A DNA stretch of 64,000 bases from Phoronis australis (Eukaryota; Phoronida; Phoronidae), in assembly GCA_002633005.1 (NCBI GenBank), contig NMRA01000312.1:1-64000 (forward strand), written 5' to 3'. The notes under the pieces were generated by a model that did no database searches, was not told where the DNA came from, and saw nothing but the letters and a program-made list of their open reading frames with translations. Each line of letters begins with the position of its first letter. Positions within the stretch are counted from its first letter, which is position 1. The translations under genes were made by a program, and so were the position numbers. Shown here one piece after another: positions 1 to 10,934 of the stretch.

Positions 1-636
1 CGTGGCGGCCGCCGGGACTGGCACGAACATAAACCAGCTTGAGTTGGAAACTAAACCTCCAGTCACGAAAAGCCTATAATAGTGACCCAAAGAAATAATG
101 TGCACGTAATTATTTATATGAATTAGCCACGAAACTGAAAATCTACTTACTGGCTTGTCGGGGGCCGCGAAGTTGGGTTCCCCTTCCACAGACCGTCAGG
201 GAAAAGGTTGTACATAACATTGATTTGAATAATGTATTTGTATTGCTAAATAAAGATTCCCCTAACATGTGACCATATCATATAAAATCGAGTAATTGAT
301 TCACAACAGCTTTCTGTCGGCAAACACTAAATTAGCATGCGCTCACACGGCCTCGGTGCCAGGTCAATTACCTTTATAGCCGGCATCAAAACCGGTAACG
401 CAGTGGTTTATTCATTGCTGGTTTCTCAAAACATTTGCACTCACGAGCACTCTAAGGCATTACAAATTGTATCTAATGAGACAGACTTTGTTTCAGTTTC
501 ATATAAGCATTGGTTAGGATGAGAATAATTCATTTTGAAACAGAACGCGGAATAATAAACGTCTACATGGCAACTCGCCCGGCGCCAATCCCGACTTAGT
601 CAAGAGCTCATCCGACTTCACGAGTCGGATCGTTAG
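1..636. other. No gene recognised at left edge
   Basis: I see no exon of the neighbouring ligand genes and no convincing ORF here. A 61-codon open frame at 337-522 has no recognisable domain. The body of gene C, whose last exon lies at 1,547-1,703, would be expected to the left, but no transmembrane or EGF exon is visible in this stretch. Confidence 0.5.
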
Positions 637-873
637 CAGAGGCGGATCTACAGGGGGGGTTCAGGGGGTTTAAGCCCCCCCTCGGGACAGGATCAAAAAT
701 AAAAACTGGAAAAAAAATCGCCAGAAAAACGAAATTAGCTACTAAAAATCCCAAAAAAATCTTACACGGGAGGAGGGAAACCCTCTCGCGACCTTCCTTC
801 TCCTCGGCGCTACGCGCCTCGGATTCTTTCGAATCCTAAACCCCCCCTTACTGAAATCGTAGATCTGCCACTG
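637..873. mobile_element. MITE, CAGTGGCGGATCTAC family, copy 1
   Basis: This is a 237-bp non-coding element starting CAGAGGCGGATCTAC and ending GTAGATCTGCCACTG, so its ends form about 15 bp of imperfect terminal inverted repeat. It is flanked by GTTAG on both sides (632-636 and 874-878), a 5-bp target-site duplication. The interior has runs of G and C and is nearly identical to the copy at 18,336-18,571. I infer a non-autonomous DNA transposon. The superfamily is not assigned. Confidence 0.85.
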
Positions 874-915
874 GTTAGGTTTCACAGGCTATCAGTTCGA
901 ACCGGGATACACTGA

Positions 916-1215
916 TCAAGAAATACTAGAGATGCGCCGTGAACATGCACAGGCAACAGAACGTATGGATAGTTCTTTGGTAAGCCGGAATTCGTCAAAG
1001 AAAACACTGTCGACGAAATGCCGGCCACAGACACGGAGATGTTTCATGGCCTCATACTTGCTATTAACAGCGTACCTTTCATTCTTCACTACCGCGAGCC
1101 ACTTCCTAAACATTTCGGGCTCTCGAGGAAGTCGAAAAAACGATATACCCGCTTTCTTCGCAGCTTCATAGTTCGTACAAGCGGGAACGATGCACCGCAA
1201 TATAGCGGCATTCAC
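916..1215 (-). CDS. THAP-domain protein fragment
   Basis: The 99-codon open frame carries a THAP zinc-finger signature. It has C-x4-C near residues 8-13 (CIVPAC), a Phe/Pro/Trp core (FFRLPREPEMFRKW, about residues 26-39) and the closing C-x2-H-F motif (VCGRHF, about residues 62-67). THAP domains bind DNA and occur in host regulators and in P-element-type transposases. The frame stops soon after the domain, with no transposase catalytic region beside it. It could be the first exon of a THAP gene or a remnant of a transposon. It lies about 330 bp from the gene C tail exon, on the opposite strand. The fold assignment is firm, but whether the gene is intact is unknown. Confidence 0.7.
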   Translation of the reverse strand: MNAAILRCIVPACTNYEAAKKAGISFFRLPREPEMFRKWLAVVKNERYAVNSKYEAMKHLRVCGRHFVDSVFFDEFRLTKELSIRSVACACSRRISSIS

Positions 1216-1546
1216 TCTGCAGACAAACCACTGAAGTCGTTGCGTCGTTTCTCACCTTCCTCACAGGTTAATGCGACACCTCCCGGCAAGGTGAGGTCGA
1301 CCGTATAAGAGGCGATGTGGATATAGTCCGATTAAGACGGTAAAAAATTAAATCGGGTGGCATTTTCCTTTAAGTTTATCTCCAAGGGAAGTACTTCTCG
1401 TACAGTAGCACGTGGCAGAGCCAGTCGTGCGAAAGCAGGGCCAAATATAGGCCAACACTTGAATTATCAGAATTTTATATGTTGCATGTCTCTGAAACAA
1501 ACCAAATAAATTTCTCACGTATTACGTAAATATTTCTACGTTTCAG

Positions 1547-1703
1547 TTCATCCAAACCTGACAGGGTACTGGACGACACTGAAGACTCGTCCACCGTGTA
1601 CGATAACAAAATATACATGGAAATGCAGCGAAATGACGATTTCTCGGACATTCCAAAAGGACTGGAAAAGGGAATGTCGAATAGTGACAACAGTGACGTC
1701 TAG
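1547..1703 (+). CDS. Gene C: last exon, cytoplasmic tail of a gene B-like ligand
   Basis: A 51-residue frame follows a good acceptor (tttcag at 1,541-1,546) and ends at TAG 1,701-1,703. It begins with one base completing a phase-2 codon, exactly as in gene B's last exon at 42,415-42,577. The two encoded tails align over nearly their whole length: SSKPDRVLDDTED against SSEPDRVLDDSED, then YDNKIYMEMQR against YDNKVYMEMQR. The tail is acidic near the membrane and contains YDNK (pYxN type) and YMEM (pYMxM type) motifs. The 3' flanks also share a short match (TAATCTCAGRGACA). It lies on the opposite strand to genes A and B, so it is either the end of a third gene running in from the left or an inverted exon. 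No transmembrane exon for it is visible in the window. Confidence 0.7.
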
Positions 1704-1957
1704 TGTTTTGCCATTGTGTTGCGCTTTGGTCATATAATCTCAGAGACATTGGCGGAGAATATTGGAAAGCAGCTTCTCTGTCGGCTGTCGTTATCACGTG
1801 ATGTCCTGCAGAAAACAGGAAAATTGTGTGTAACTCAAAAGGATACCAAACCCGGTTTTGCTTTATGAACAGATACTAAACATGACTTTCCCATCCCTTA
1901 CTCTGGAACAAAAAATGTTCCGTAACCCTCAACAACCCTCAAAGTTTTGGAGGAAAA

Positions 1958-1963
1958 AATAAA
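1958..1963 (+). promoter_or_regulatory. Candidate poly(A) signal of gene C
   Basis: Canonical AATAAA about 255 bp downstream of the gene C stop codon, on the same strand. The hexamer is common in AT-rich DNA, so support is positional only. Confidence 0.35.
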
Positions 1964-4210
1964 AACTCCTTTCCAAAGCTACTAAATGAGCAATCGTGAC
2001 CAACGCTCTTAGGAATTACACGACAGCTGTGAGAATAGACCATCCACTAAGGAACATAATGTCCAATCTGTGACATAGGGAGTGTAATTTACGCCAATGA
2101 TGCACTAACAGGTGACAAAACGAGGATTGGTGAAAATTATCATAACAGGGTCTGGTATCCTTTGAACGGCATTTCCTTGACGCTTAGCTGTCTTAACACT
2201 TTTTTCTTGACGTACGCAAATTAACTAAATCAAGTTATGCTGATTTCTTATTTTATTACAACGAAAATTGTTCTTAACCAGCAACAAGAAGTGAGAAAGC
2301 AATTGACAAAATTTCTTTGATTTCAGAGGTTGTGTACTTGCCAAATTAAGGTCTCTTGGCCCCCAAAGCTATAAACTAGTGTCTGGACGCCCTATTCGTC
2401 ACAACTTCAACCTTCCCCTTGTTTCCACAACTTTCGAGTTAGCCCAGTGGCTACGAGACCGGGCCCCAATTTTCACTACAGAAGTTAGCCATATTACTTT
2501 TTATGTGCACCTCCGCGGTCCACGCGACTTTTGATGGACCTCCGTAGCGACGAGTAGTGTGCATATTTTGTGCAGGCGCAAAGTTGTAATCTGTTTAGCT
2601 TAAAAGATGATCAGGCATTACGTGTATTCACAACATACATGAAGGCTCGTATTGTGATACAGTAAATTTACGTATTTTCATCAGCATAGTAGATCACTCT
2701 CCTGGGATAATATGGCAAGGTGTCAGTTGCAAAGTAGACCTACTTTGAATTTAATGTAACTGGATTGTAAAAAAGATTTTATATGCAGCATACAGCAGAT
2801 TGGTTTTATAAAATTGTTATCATTGTTATATTTTACAATAAATCTAAAAACTAATGGACTTTGTTTAAGGTTATGTAGGACCTTATTGAGTAGCGTTAAT
2901 TCAAAGTCAATTACCAGAAAAACAATGTCAACCAGCAAAAGTAAGTATTTTTTGGAAGAAAGATCAGGGATTATAAAAGCACAGTCACATTATACTTACG
3001 TGCCATTGTTATTATAAGTGCGACCCACCCTTATAAGTCAACTTTTCATTTTAACAAAGGTACATTTAAAGCACAAATACCCTTTAGTCGATTTCAATGA
3101 AATCTTCTTTAATTAATACGTATTTAGTCTGGTTTTTGCGCCAAATTTGCTCGCAAAACGTGAGGCATTTTTGTACAAAAACAGCGGTCCTATTCGACTA
3201 AGGGACAGTACAATAAATTCTCCTAACAGAGAGATTGATGAACAAATATTCAAATTGGAAAGTTTCGGTGAAATCCTCTGAGCCGTTTTTGGCAACTCGT
3301 GTTCCTAAGTCCACATTATATTGCTCTGGAGTTTGGAGATTTCAAGATTTTCATTGTTGTAACTTTGTACAAAACAACTGTGAGGAGTTACTTTTGTGTC
3401 CATCACTCAGCTCCTGTTGCTGCCATGAGAGATGACATGAGTTGGGTTATAATAGTCTCATGTATATGGTTCGTCTGTGGAATAGAATATTGAGTTTTAA
3501 TTGAGAAAGACTTGCCAGAAAAAGCTTTTGAATAGGACTATAACCAAAACATTTCAAATCGGTCCTCCGAGATAAAAACAATTTTCAACTCTTGTCAGTT
3601 AAATCATATATTTGAATCCAAAATTAAACGCGATATCACTTTTTACAAAGAAGTCTTATCAAAGTTGTGGTTGATGATTGGAAAAATATTGTAATTCACC
3701 TAAATTTTAATTTAAGGAGTTCACAAAATTTAAAAAAAAAAATTTTAATAAAAGCTAATTGTGTTCCAGGTTAATCAGAAATTGTAGATCTCTTTCATCA
3801 CAGTTTTGTTTTGAAATTGTCCTACTTCATATTGAAATGGCAGATTTCTAACACTGTAATTTGCACGCTGTTCGGGATGAAATTCGTGTTTTGACATTGC
3901 CATTTTTACGAAGATTTAAGAAATTTTGTTGTTTGATAAAATCACATGTATTCGCCCAAATTTCGGCCTGTTAAGTTCTGAAGACAAACTTGCTATTTTA
4001 TGTAATAATTTTTGTAATAATCTGGCTAGACATGCAGAAGGTACTTTTAATTGACGACAAAATTTTCTGTTCACTTAACTTCTTAAATAATTTTGAGCTT
4101 AAAATCAAATTGTGTGCACATTGCTGTTCTTGTATTTTGTTTAAAGTGACCTAATAAGCCCAGTAGGCTGGGTGTTCAAGTAATACTGTTCACTGTAATA
4201 AAATTATTTT

Positions 4211-4250
4211 CTTCTTCTTCTTCTTCTTCTTCTAATTTTTCTTCTTCTTC
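4211..4250. repeat. CTT/TTC microsatellite
   Basis: An interrupted run of CTT triplets, broken by TAATTTTT near 4,233-4,240. Confidence 0.9.
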
Positions 4251-4440
4251 GATAGTGATATGCCGAAGTCCACAAAAAGCAGAAAATGTCGCGAGTCTTC
4301 ATAATCTGACAAGTTTTGCTTAATTATTCGGTGAAAACTAGTTTTTTGGCTAATGTAACCTATACATACATTAATGACGTACCCCATTTCAACATCCACT
4401 CACAATGTCAACTGAATTTGCAGTGGTTCGGCATTCACTT

Positions 4441-4627
4441 TCATTGATCAAACACGAATAACCTGCACAGACTATGTTCAGTATAGTGCAATACATGAGA
4501 CACGAGATGCTGGCCCTTTGTTTGACCATTGACGCCTCTTTCTTTTGTAACCATGATCGCCAAGAGAACGGTGATTAACACCGATACTGGAAGGAGGACG
4601 GCCAGATACTTTCCCGGTGCCTTCCCT
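4441..4627 (-). CDS. Gene A: candidate last exon, transmembrane helix and short tail
   Basis: The frame after acceptor gacgtcag (CAG at 4,628-4,630) encodes GKAPGK, then a 20-residue hydrophobic helix (YLAVLLPVSVLITVLLAIMV), then TKERG and about 30 polar residues to TGA at 4,441-4,443. The positive charges just after the helix fit a type I membrane protein. Reading phase matches: the EGF exon can end after ACT GT at 5,626 (donor gtagtc) and this exon begins with the base completing that codon, giving CEITVGKAPGK. The donor is weak, which lowers confidence. If it is not used, translation stops immediately (TAG) and gene A would be secreted. The tail does not resemble those of genes B and C and lacks their tyrosine motifs. 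Confidence 0.5.
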
Positions 4628-5625
4628 CTGACGTCACCACAGAAACAGAAACTAAACAACGAGCAATATATCTACAAGGTGACCAGAGATATGCATTATT
4701 ACAGGTAACATCAAAAACGGTTACTCTCACCTTTAATGTTGCATATAGCCTTATCGACAACTTTGTGCATTCTGACAAATACGTACTAAACTAAAGAGTT
4801 AAACTCTCATGTCTTCTTATTAAAATTTAGCAAAGAATGAAGCACAATCATTGCAAAACCCAATAATAATATGAACAAATTTCATTTGACATAAATGTTA
4901 AATTATAATTTCGTTTTCGCTTAATTCAATTTTTCATTTTTGCATGAAAATCATGAAAGTCCTATTTTGATAGCCTCTCATGTAAAAGCAGATCAATTAA
5001 AAATCAATTATTTTTTGGAAAACAGTGCAGAAAGCATACTATCTGAAAGTTTCATATGAATCTGAATAGCCGTGTCTGAGATAAGATTATGATGTTCCGA
5101 AGTTGGTTATACTTGGACAACTTTGTATGGGGTTCAACACAACCTTAAAACAAAGGTTTTAAAAATTTTTGTCTTGTCTGGGGATGGGTTTTGATTTTCA
5201 AAGGGCCTAGATAGTGGTTTCGTTATCAGTATTTCTTCAGTTGTAAGGAAAATTATGTTTACAGAGCTTTCGACGGAATGGAAGATTTGAAAGTCCTATA
5301 ATGGAAAAGAGTCATTTGTGAAACAACTTCTTATTAGTCTATGACAATTGAAAAAATGTAACTCATGGAAAACTCAACAGATACAATTGCATGATCTCTT
5401 ATAGGACTGACGTTGAATTTCTCTTTTTAGAGAGACAACCTTGGAAAACACTTATTTCCTATAGTGACTAAGTGCTGCTTGAGTTACATAGAATCGATTA
5501 AACCATTAACAGCTAAATCACCAGTTAACAAACGATAACTGTAATCTCACAGTACTAAAACATCTAAGGTGAGCATCTGGGGTATCCGTTGGCCTCTCGG
5601 GTAAAGGTACACCACTAGTGACTAC
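4628..5625. other. Gene A: last intron
   Basis: About 1 kb of non-coding DNA between the EGF exon and the candidate transmembrane exon. The part near 5,015-5,060 resembles, in inverted orientation, sequence near 29,990-30,060, which suggests an old dispersed repeat. Confidence 0.45.
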
Positions 5626-8278
5626 ACAGTGATTTCACAGAGGGCGCCACTGTATCCAGACGGACAAAAACACTTGAATCCACTCATGCCAAGGTTACAG
5701 GTACCACCATGTTTACATGGCGACAGCGCACATTCGTCAACCTTACTCTCACAAAGTCCACCCTCATAACCTTTTAGACAAACACACTCAAACTGTGCTA
5801 TCTTATCAATGCAGGTGGCCCCATTTTTACAAGGCTGTTTTTCGCATTCATCCATATCTAACTCGCAGCGTCTACCGGTGAACCCATGATAACAACTGCA
5901 AGTCCATCCGTTCACAAGATCAATGCACACTCCGTGCAAACAAGGCGAACTCGAGCATTCGTTTATTTCAGTTTCACACATTTGTCCTGTAAATCCAGGC
6001 TGACAGACGCACTGAAACGTTTCGTTACCATTCATACAAGTGCCATTGTTCTTGCATGGTGCACTAACACAGACATCTTCCTTTTGTTCACAGTTCACAC
6101 CAAAAAAACCTTGCAAACACGTACAAGTGTAACCAAATTTTAGATCGTGGCATGCGCCGTGTAGACAAGGAGACGATTTGCAAAAATCTTCTTTGTACTG
6201 GCATACGTTGCCAAAGTATCCTCTGTGGCAATTGCACTCAAATCCATTTACTTTATTAATACAGATACCACCATTTCTGCAAGGTGATGACACACATTCG
6301 TTAATTTCACATTCGCAGTTCTTCCCTGTAAAACCTGCAGCACACGTACAGTTGTATTCATTGAGGAGGTCGGTACAAACTCCGCCATTTTTACAAGGGG
6401 AGCTCTGACATTCGTTTATTTCCCAATTGCAAAACGGTCCAGTAAAACCAGAAGGACATGCGCAAACGTATTTGCCATCTGTCACATCTAGACAAGATGA
6501 GCCACTGGCGCACGTATGTTCCTCGCATCCATACTTCCTCTCAGCACAGACATTTCCTTTAAATCCTCTTGGACATGCACAAGAGAAACCATTCACTCGA
6601 TCTAGGCATTTCCCTTTGTTCAAACAAGGATTGCTTTCACATTCATTCATCTCCGTCTCACATTGGCTTCCAGTAAACCCTGATGAACACGAGCAGCGGT
6701 ACCCGTTCACCACATCTGTACACGACCCATCATTTTTACAAGGATTGCTTTTGCAATCATCAATTTCCTGCTGACAGTTGACTCCCATAAACCCTAGCGC
6801 ACACTGGCACGTGTAGGCATCAATCCTATCCAGACATGTTCCATTCACACACGGTGAGCTTGCGCATTCATCTACATTCGTTTCACAAACCACTCCAGTG
6901 TATCCCGACATGCAGTGGCATCTATATCCTTCCACAATATCAACACACGTGCCACTGTGTTTACAAGGTGAGCTTGCACACTCGTTTATTTCCACCTGAC
7001 AATACTGGCCACTGTAACCAAGAGCACACGTGCACTGTACAACACCACTCTCATCCGAACACACTCCACCATTTTTACACACATTTTTATTCAACTCGCA
7101 TGGCCGAACTTTTTTTTCACAAGCAAACCCTTCAAAACCATGGGGACAAGAACACATATGCCAGCGCATATATCTATAACATGTTCCACCATTTCTGCAT
7201 AATTGTAATTCATTGCACTTTTCGAGTTCCTTTTCACAGAATTTCCCATAATACCCTATCTTACATGAGCATGTGTATCCATGACCGTCTGCAACACACC
7301 TTCCGCCATTTTGGCATGAATTGTTTGAGCATGGGTTTAAAGAAGAACAATTGTAACCTGTGTAGCCATGGAAACATTCACAAGCATAACCGTTGACTCC
7401 ATCATGGCATGTGGCACCATTCTGACAAGGTAAAGATTCACATTCATTCACCTCAATCTCGCACATGCCCCCAGTATACCCCGGCCTGCAAAGGCACTTG
7501 AAATCATTCGTCAAATCTGCACAAGTTCCGTTGTTTTTGCACGGTGAAGAGAGACATTCGTCAATGTTCTCTTCACAGCGTGCACCTCTAAATCCAGGAA
7601 GGCATTGGCATGTGTAATTATTGACTAAGTCTATACACGAGCCATTATTAAGGCAACGTGCTCCTTCACAGTCATTCACGTCAACGTCACATGATGAGAC
7701 AATAATACCTGGTAGACACTGGCAGGTGTAGCCATTTAGCTGGTCTTGACATGTTCCGTTATTTTTGCACGGCGAACTTGCACATTCATCAATCTCGGTT
7801 TCGCACACTCCACCAGTATAACCACTTGGACACTTACAGTAATACGAGTTTATCCCATCTATACAGGTAGCGTTATTTTTGCAAATTGCAGATAAACAAT
7901 CATCGATGTTCTCCTCACAGCGATCACCGCTAAATCCCAACAAACATTGACATGTAAACGTATTAACCAAGTCAGTACAAGACCCGTTGTTGAGACAAGG
8001 GCCTTTCTCACACTCATTGACGTCAGTTTCACAATTCTCACCACTGTATCCCGGTATACAGTTACATTTGTATCCATTTACGAGATCTTGACACGTTGCT
8101 CCATTTACACATGGGTTGCTGGCACATTCATTAACGTTAATTTCACAATTCACTCCACTGTATCCGGGTATACAGTTACACTTGTATCCGTTAACAACGT
8201 CCTGACACGTCGCACCATTTACACACGGGTTGCTGGTACACTCGTCTATGTTTATTTCACACTGGTTACCGGTGAAAC
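5626..8278 (-). CDS. Gene A: EGF-array exon (23 EGF repeats)
   Basis: A single long exon follows acceptor tttttcag at 8,279-8,286. Joined to the DSL exon it reads CLGGFTGNQC, the last DSL-side cysteine loop. It then encodes 23 consecutive EGF modules of about 38 residues with six cysteines each. Most are calcium-binding type (D/N-x-D/N-E-C) and many carry C-x-S-x-P-C (O-glucose) and C-x4-S/T-C (O-fucose) consensus sites. Repeats 9-11 (about 7,040-7,350) and 16 are divergent and lack the calcium-binding start. The repeats differ clearly from one another, unlike gene B's array. The frame runs into TAG at 5,622-5,624 directly after CEITV. It either stops there (secreted form) or splices at 5,626 to the transmembrane exon. 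EGF arrays of this kind form the extracellular stalk of Delta/Jagged proteins. Confidence 0.9.
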
Positions 8279-8450
8279 CTGAAAAATACAAAAGAATAGT
8301 CAGCTGGTCAAATTGAATTCCCATTGGATAAACAAATAGATAAAGATATATTTAGTTCAGTTAAAACGCTACCAAATCCCATTTTCGATCTAGGGCTCTT
8401 CCTGAAATGAAACTGTTCTCTATTTTTTCATCCCTCAGACTGTAAATTAC

Positions 8451-8607
8451 CAGTGGCGGATTTAGAGAGGGGGCCAAGGGGACCATGCTCCACTAAAGTT
8501 CTCCCAGATTCCATTTGGCTGTTCGGGGGTGCGAATGTCTGATGAGCAAAATCCTGGCTAATACTCTGCCCTGGCCCCCCTAACTCAAAATCCTGGATCC
8601 ACCCCTG
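8451..8607. mobile_element. MITE, CAGTGGCGGATCTAC family, diverged copy
   Basis: It starts CAGTGGCGGATTTAGAG and ends with GGATCCACCCCTG, the same terminal pattern as the copies at 637-873 and 18,336-18,571, with a shorter and different interior. No clean 5-bp target duplication is visible. It sits in the gene A intron before the EGF exon. Confidence 0.6.
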
Positions 8608-8705
8608 TTAAAAGTGGAAATCGCAGGCTGATTATATATTTCTGTGATTTATTTGGCCAAACTAGTTAGAAACAACATAAAACGACCCTGTAAATATGAA
8701 GTACA

Positions 8706-8940
8706 TTGAATCGGTTGATAAATGAACGAGTTTTGTGGCACTGCGTCCAGAAAGAATCGTGACGTGAGTGGCGTATAACACTCCATAATGCAGGTTGTGT
8801 AACCCTAGGAGATATTACATTAATGCAGAAGTCGTGCATCTTTTTGTTTTCATATTTGCAAATTATCTATGAATGCAACTGTGCCTTTATAGCGTGCTTT
8901 AAATCAAAACGACATTAGTTCCTGCTACACATTAGCATAT
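8706..8940. repeat. Dispersed repeat, shared with 40,302-40,563
   Basis: The two stretches share AAATGAACGAGTTTTGTG near their start and TAGTTCCTGCTA near their end, with patchy similarity between. They lie on the same strand, one inside gene A's intron and one 3' of gene B. It is non-coding and probably an old transposon. Confidence 0.6.
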
Positions 8941-10797
8941 TTAGGAACGTGAAACTAAATCTTAAAATACTAGTGCATCCGCGGAGATAGCGTCCGCATT
9001 ACATCCTGGTTCTCAGACACTTTTTGTGCAATGCCCAATTATCCTCCAGTCAAGCCAGGAGCTGAACCTGAGTCTTCAAAATGTGAGCCCAAGGAGGTCA
9101 AATGACTGAGTTACACTGTCTCTGTCACTTAGACTCGAAGTGATTTCCTTGCATGGGAGTTCATCAACTGTTAGTTCTTAAATGCCTGAGGCGAGGGTAG
9201 AGGTTCGTACACGCAAGAACCTCGCTTAGGAAGGTAGTGTGATCACGTGCTTTTTTACAATACATGGAGATATTTCGTAAAGTCTTACGAGTTCTTGCTT
9301 TTCTCCCAATAAACTAGGTCTACAGAACGCACTTCAGGCTAAAAAAATCTGTTTGTTATTCTTATTCCACAACGAATTGCAGTGCTGACATCACCACACT
9401 TGACAAAATAAGTGGGGCGCGATTTACCAAACTTTACTTGTTCAACTCAGCTCCGAGGTTTGTGAGCGACCGCACATTTCGATAACTTAATCAATTATAC
9501 GCCACCATCGCAAAAGAGGAGAGTTAAGTTCGCAACTTGACTATTAAACCAACCAGTGTCTTGAATTTTACGCCGTAGCCTTCATTGTAATGATGAAAAA
9601 AGCGAAAATAAATTAAGGCCTGGGGTTTAATTTTTGTACTCGAAATTGTTTTCGACACTTTCTGTTCTATTGCGCGAACTCAGGATTTGAGTCTATTATT
9701 CTACATCATAGTATATTACGATTTACGTTTATTGACGACTGTCTCTGTCTAGTCTGCATTTGATGATTTCAGCATTAAATCTATAAGTTCGAGCCAGAAC
9801 TCGAAATTTTGAGTTTTCACTAGAAATCTCGATTTTGTAATCGAAATCTGAAGTTTCACTCAAGTTTGTAGCTTGAATCTAAAAGTAACCAAGTGCAAAC
9901 CTGGAGTAAACAATCGTCCACCTAAACTATAATGTACTGTAGCACAGAATAATAGACCCATATCATGAGTTCACACAAAAATAGAACGGAAAATTCTCAA
10001 AATGCTTTCGAGTTAAATTTCGAGTACAAAGATTAGACTCTGGATAATAGGGACAATGCAGTGTGGCATTTGTTTGCATACACCCCACGTGTGCTTAATC
10101 GTTTGCTTCGTTTGTGCGTCTGCTTTTCAGATGGCAATTTTACAACTATGGGAAGTTCAGAGATTCATCACGTTACGTGAAAAGAATATTTGCTAAGAAG
10201 TCGATCTGGGAAAGATAGCCAAAATTTAGTTTGTTATTTAGGAAATGTTTACTGATTAACGGAAAGTATGCAAGGTGCTTAAGAATGCATTCCGTGGTGT
10301 ACCACGCCTTCACTGAATAAAGTATGAGGATTTTGAGGAAAAATACCGCTTTTCGTTGCCTTGAAAATCAGCTGGTTTTTATTGTAGGCTATGTCCGAGG
10401 TTTGTTACCTATTGTGAAGTTTCTAATACCTTTCACTTTCGTGTGATGTTAAAAGAAACTGCTGACAGACTGACACTCTCGACAACCAACTGTGACTCGT
10501 AATAGCGATTGGATTAATAAAGTATTGGGACTTGCAATCGTCTGTTTTGTGTCTAGTTACCAATGCCAGACCTACTATAATATTTCAAAATTGTTTCGTG
10601 GGGAGGAGTCATCAAAAACTTGGGTACCACTGTTTCAACAAGCAGGTTTCAAAATTTTGAACCTTATTGTCATTTTGCTTATAACAACCTCAGTGCCGTC
10701 TTGCACTACACGTAAAATTACAGCCACCGGCTGTACACGCTTATAAATTTCATAGCCACATTATAGAAATACAACTCATGCTAAGCTTTATACCAAC

Positions 10798-10934
10798 CTC
10801 CCAGACATAATTTCTTTCCAGTCTTGGCGTCACACGTGTAGTGCCCCTGGCTGTCATCTCTCGCCTTACAGAACGTACCACAGTCAGTACCATAATAGTC
10901 AGGGTCACAGAACGTCAAAAACTGTACGCTTAAC
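10798..10934 (-). CDS. Gene A: DSL-domain exon
   Basis: A 137-bp exon after acceptor cgtag, phase 2 in and phase 1 out. It encodes LSVQFLTFCDPDYYGTDCG and continues to KTGKKLCLGG, with the DSL cysteine spacing C-x8-C-x3-C-x11-C-x8-C. The sixth cysteine comes from the next exon (GFTGNQC). DSL domains contact Notch EGF repeats 11-12. The loop that in Jagged1 carries the receptor-contact Phe pair (RDDFFGHY) reads RDDSQGHY here, so both Phe positions are changed. The central 110 bp is almost identical at DNA level to gene B's DSL exon (57,827-57,963), although the introns around it are unrelated. Confidence 0.9.

Larger units (their letters stand above)
1704..4440. other. Intergenic stretch between convergent genes C and A
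   Basis: No coding sequence is recognised. A possible poly(A) signal for gene C (AATAAA) lies at 1,958-1,963, about 255 bp after its stop. The rest is AT-rich. Short open frames here (for example 2,723-2,938 and 3,113-3,295) show no domain, and I treat them as chance. Confidence 0.5.
8279..10797. other. Gene A: intron between DSL and EGF exons
   Basis: About 2.5 kb bounded by donor gttggt at 10,797 and acceptor cag at 8,279-8,281. It holds a diverged MITE and one dispersed repeat. No other exon was recognised. Confidence 0.7.

Noticed and set aside
2430-2465. A-box-like TAGCCCAGTGG suggesting a tRNA gene
   Set aside because: No B-box or acceptor stem follows at the right distance.
5886-8282. 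Several plus-strand frames opposite gene A's EGF exon
   Set aside because: Shadows of the sense EGF coding sequence with no independent domain.
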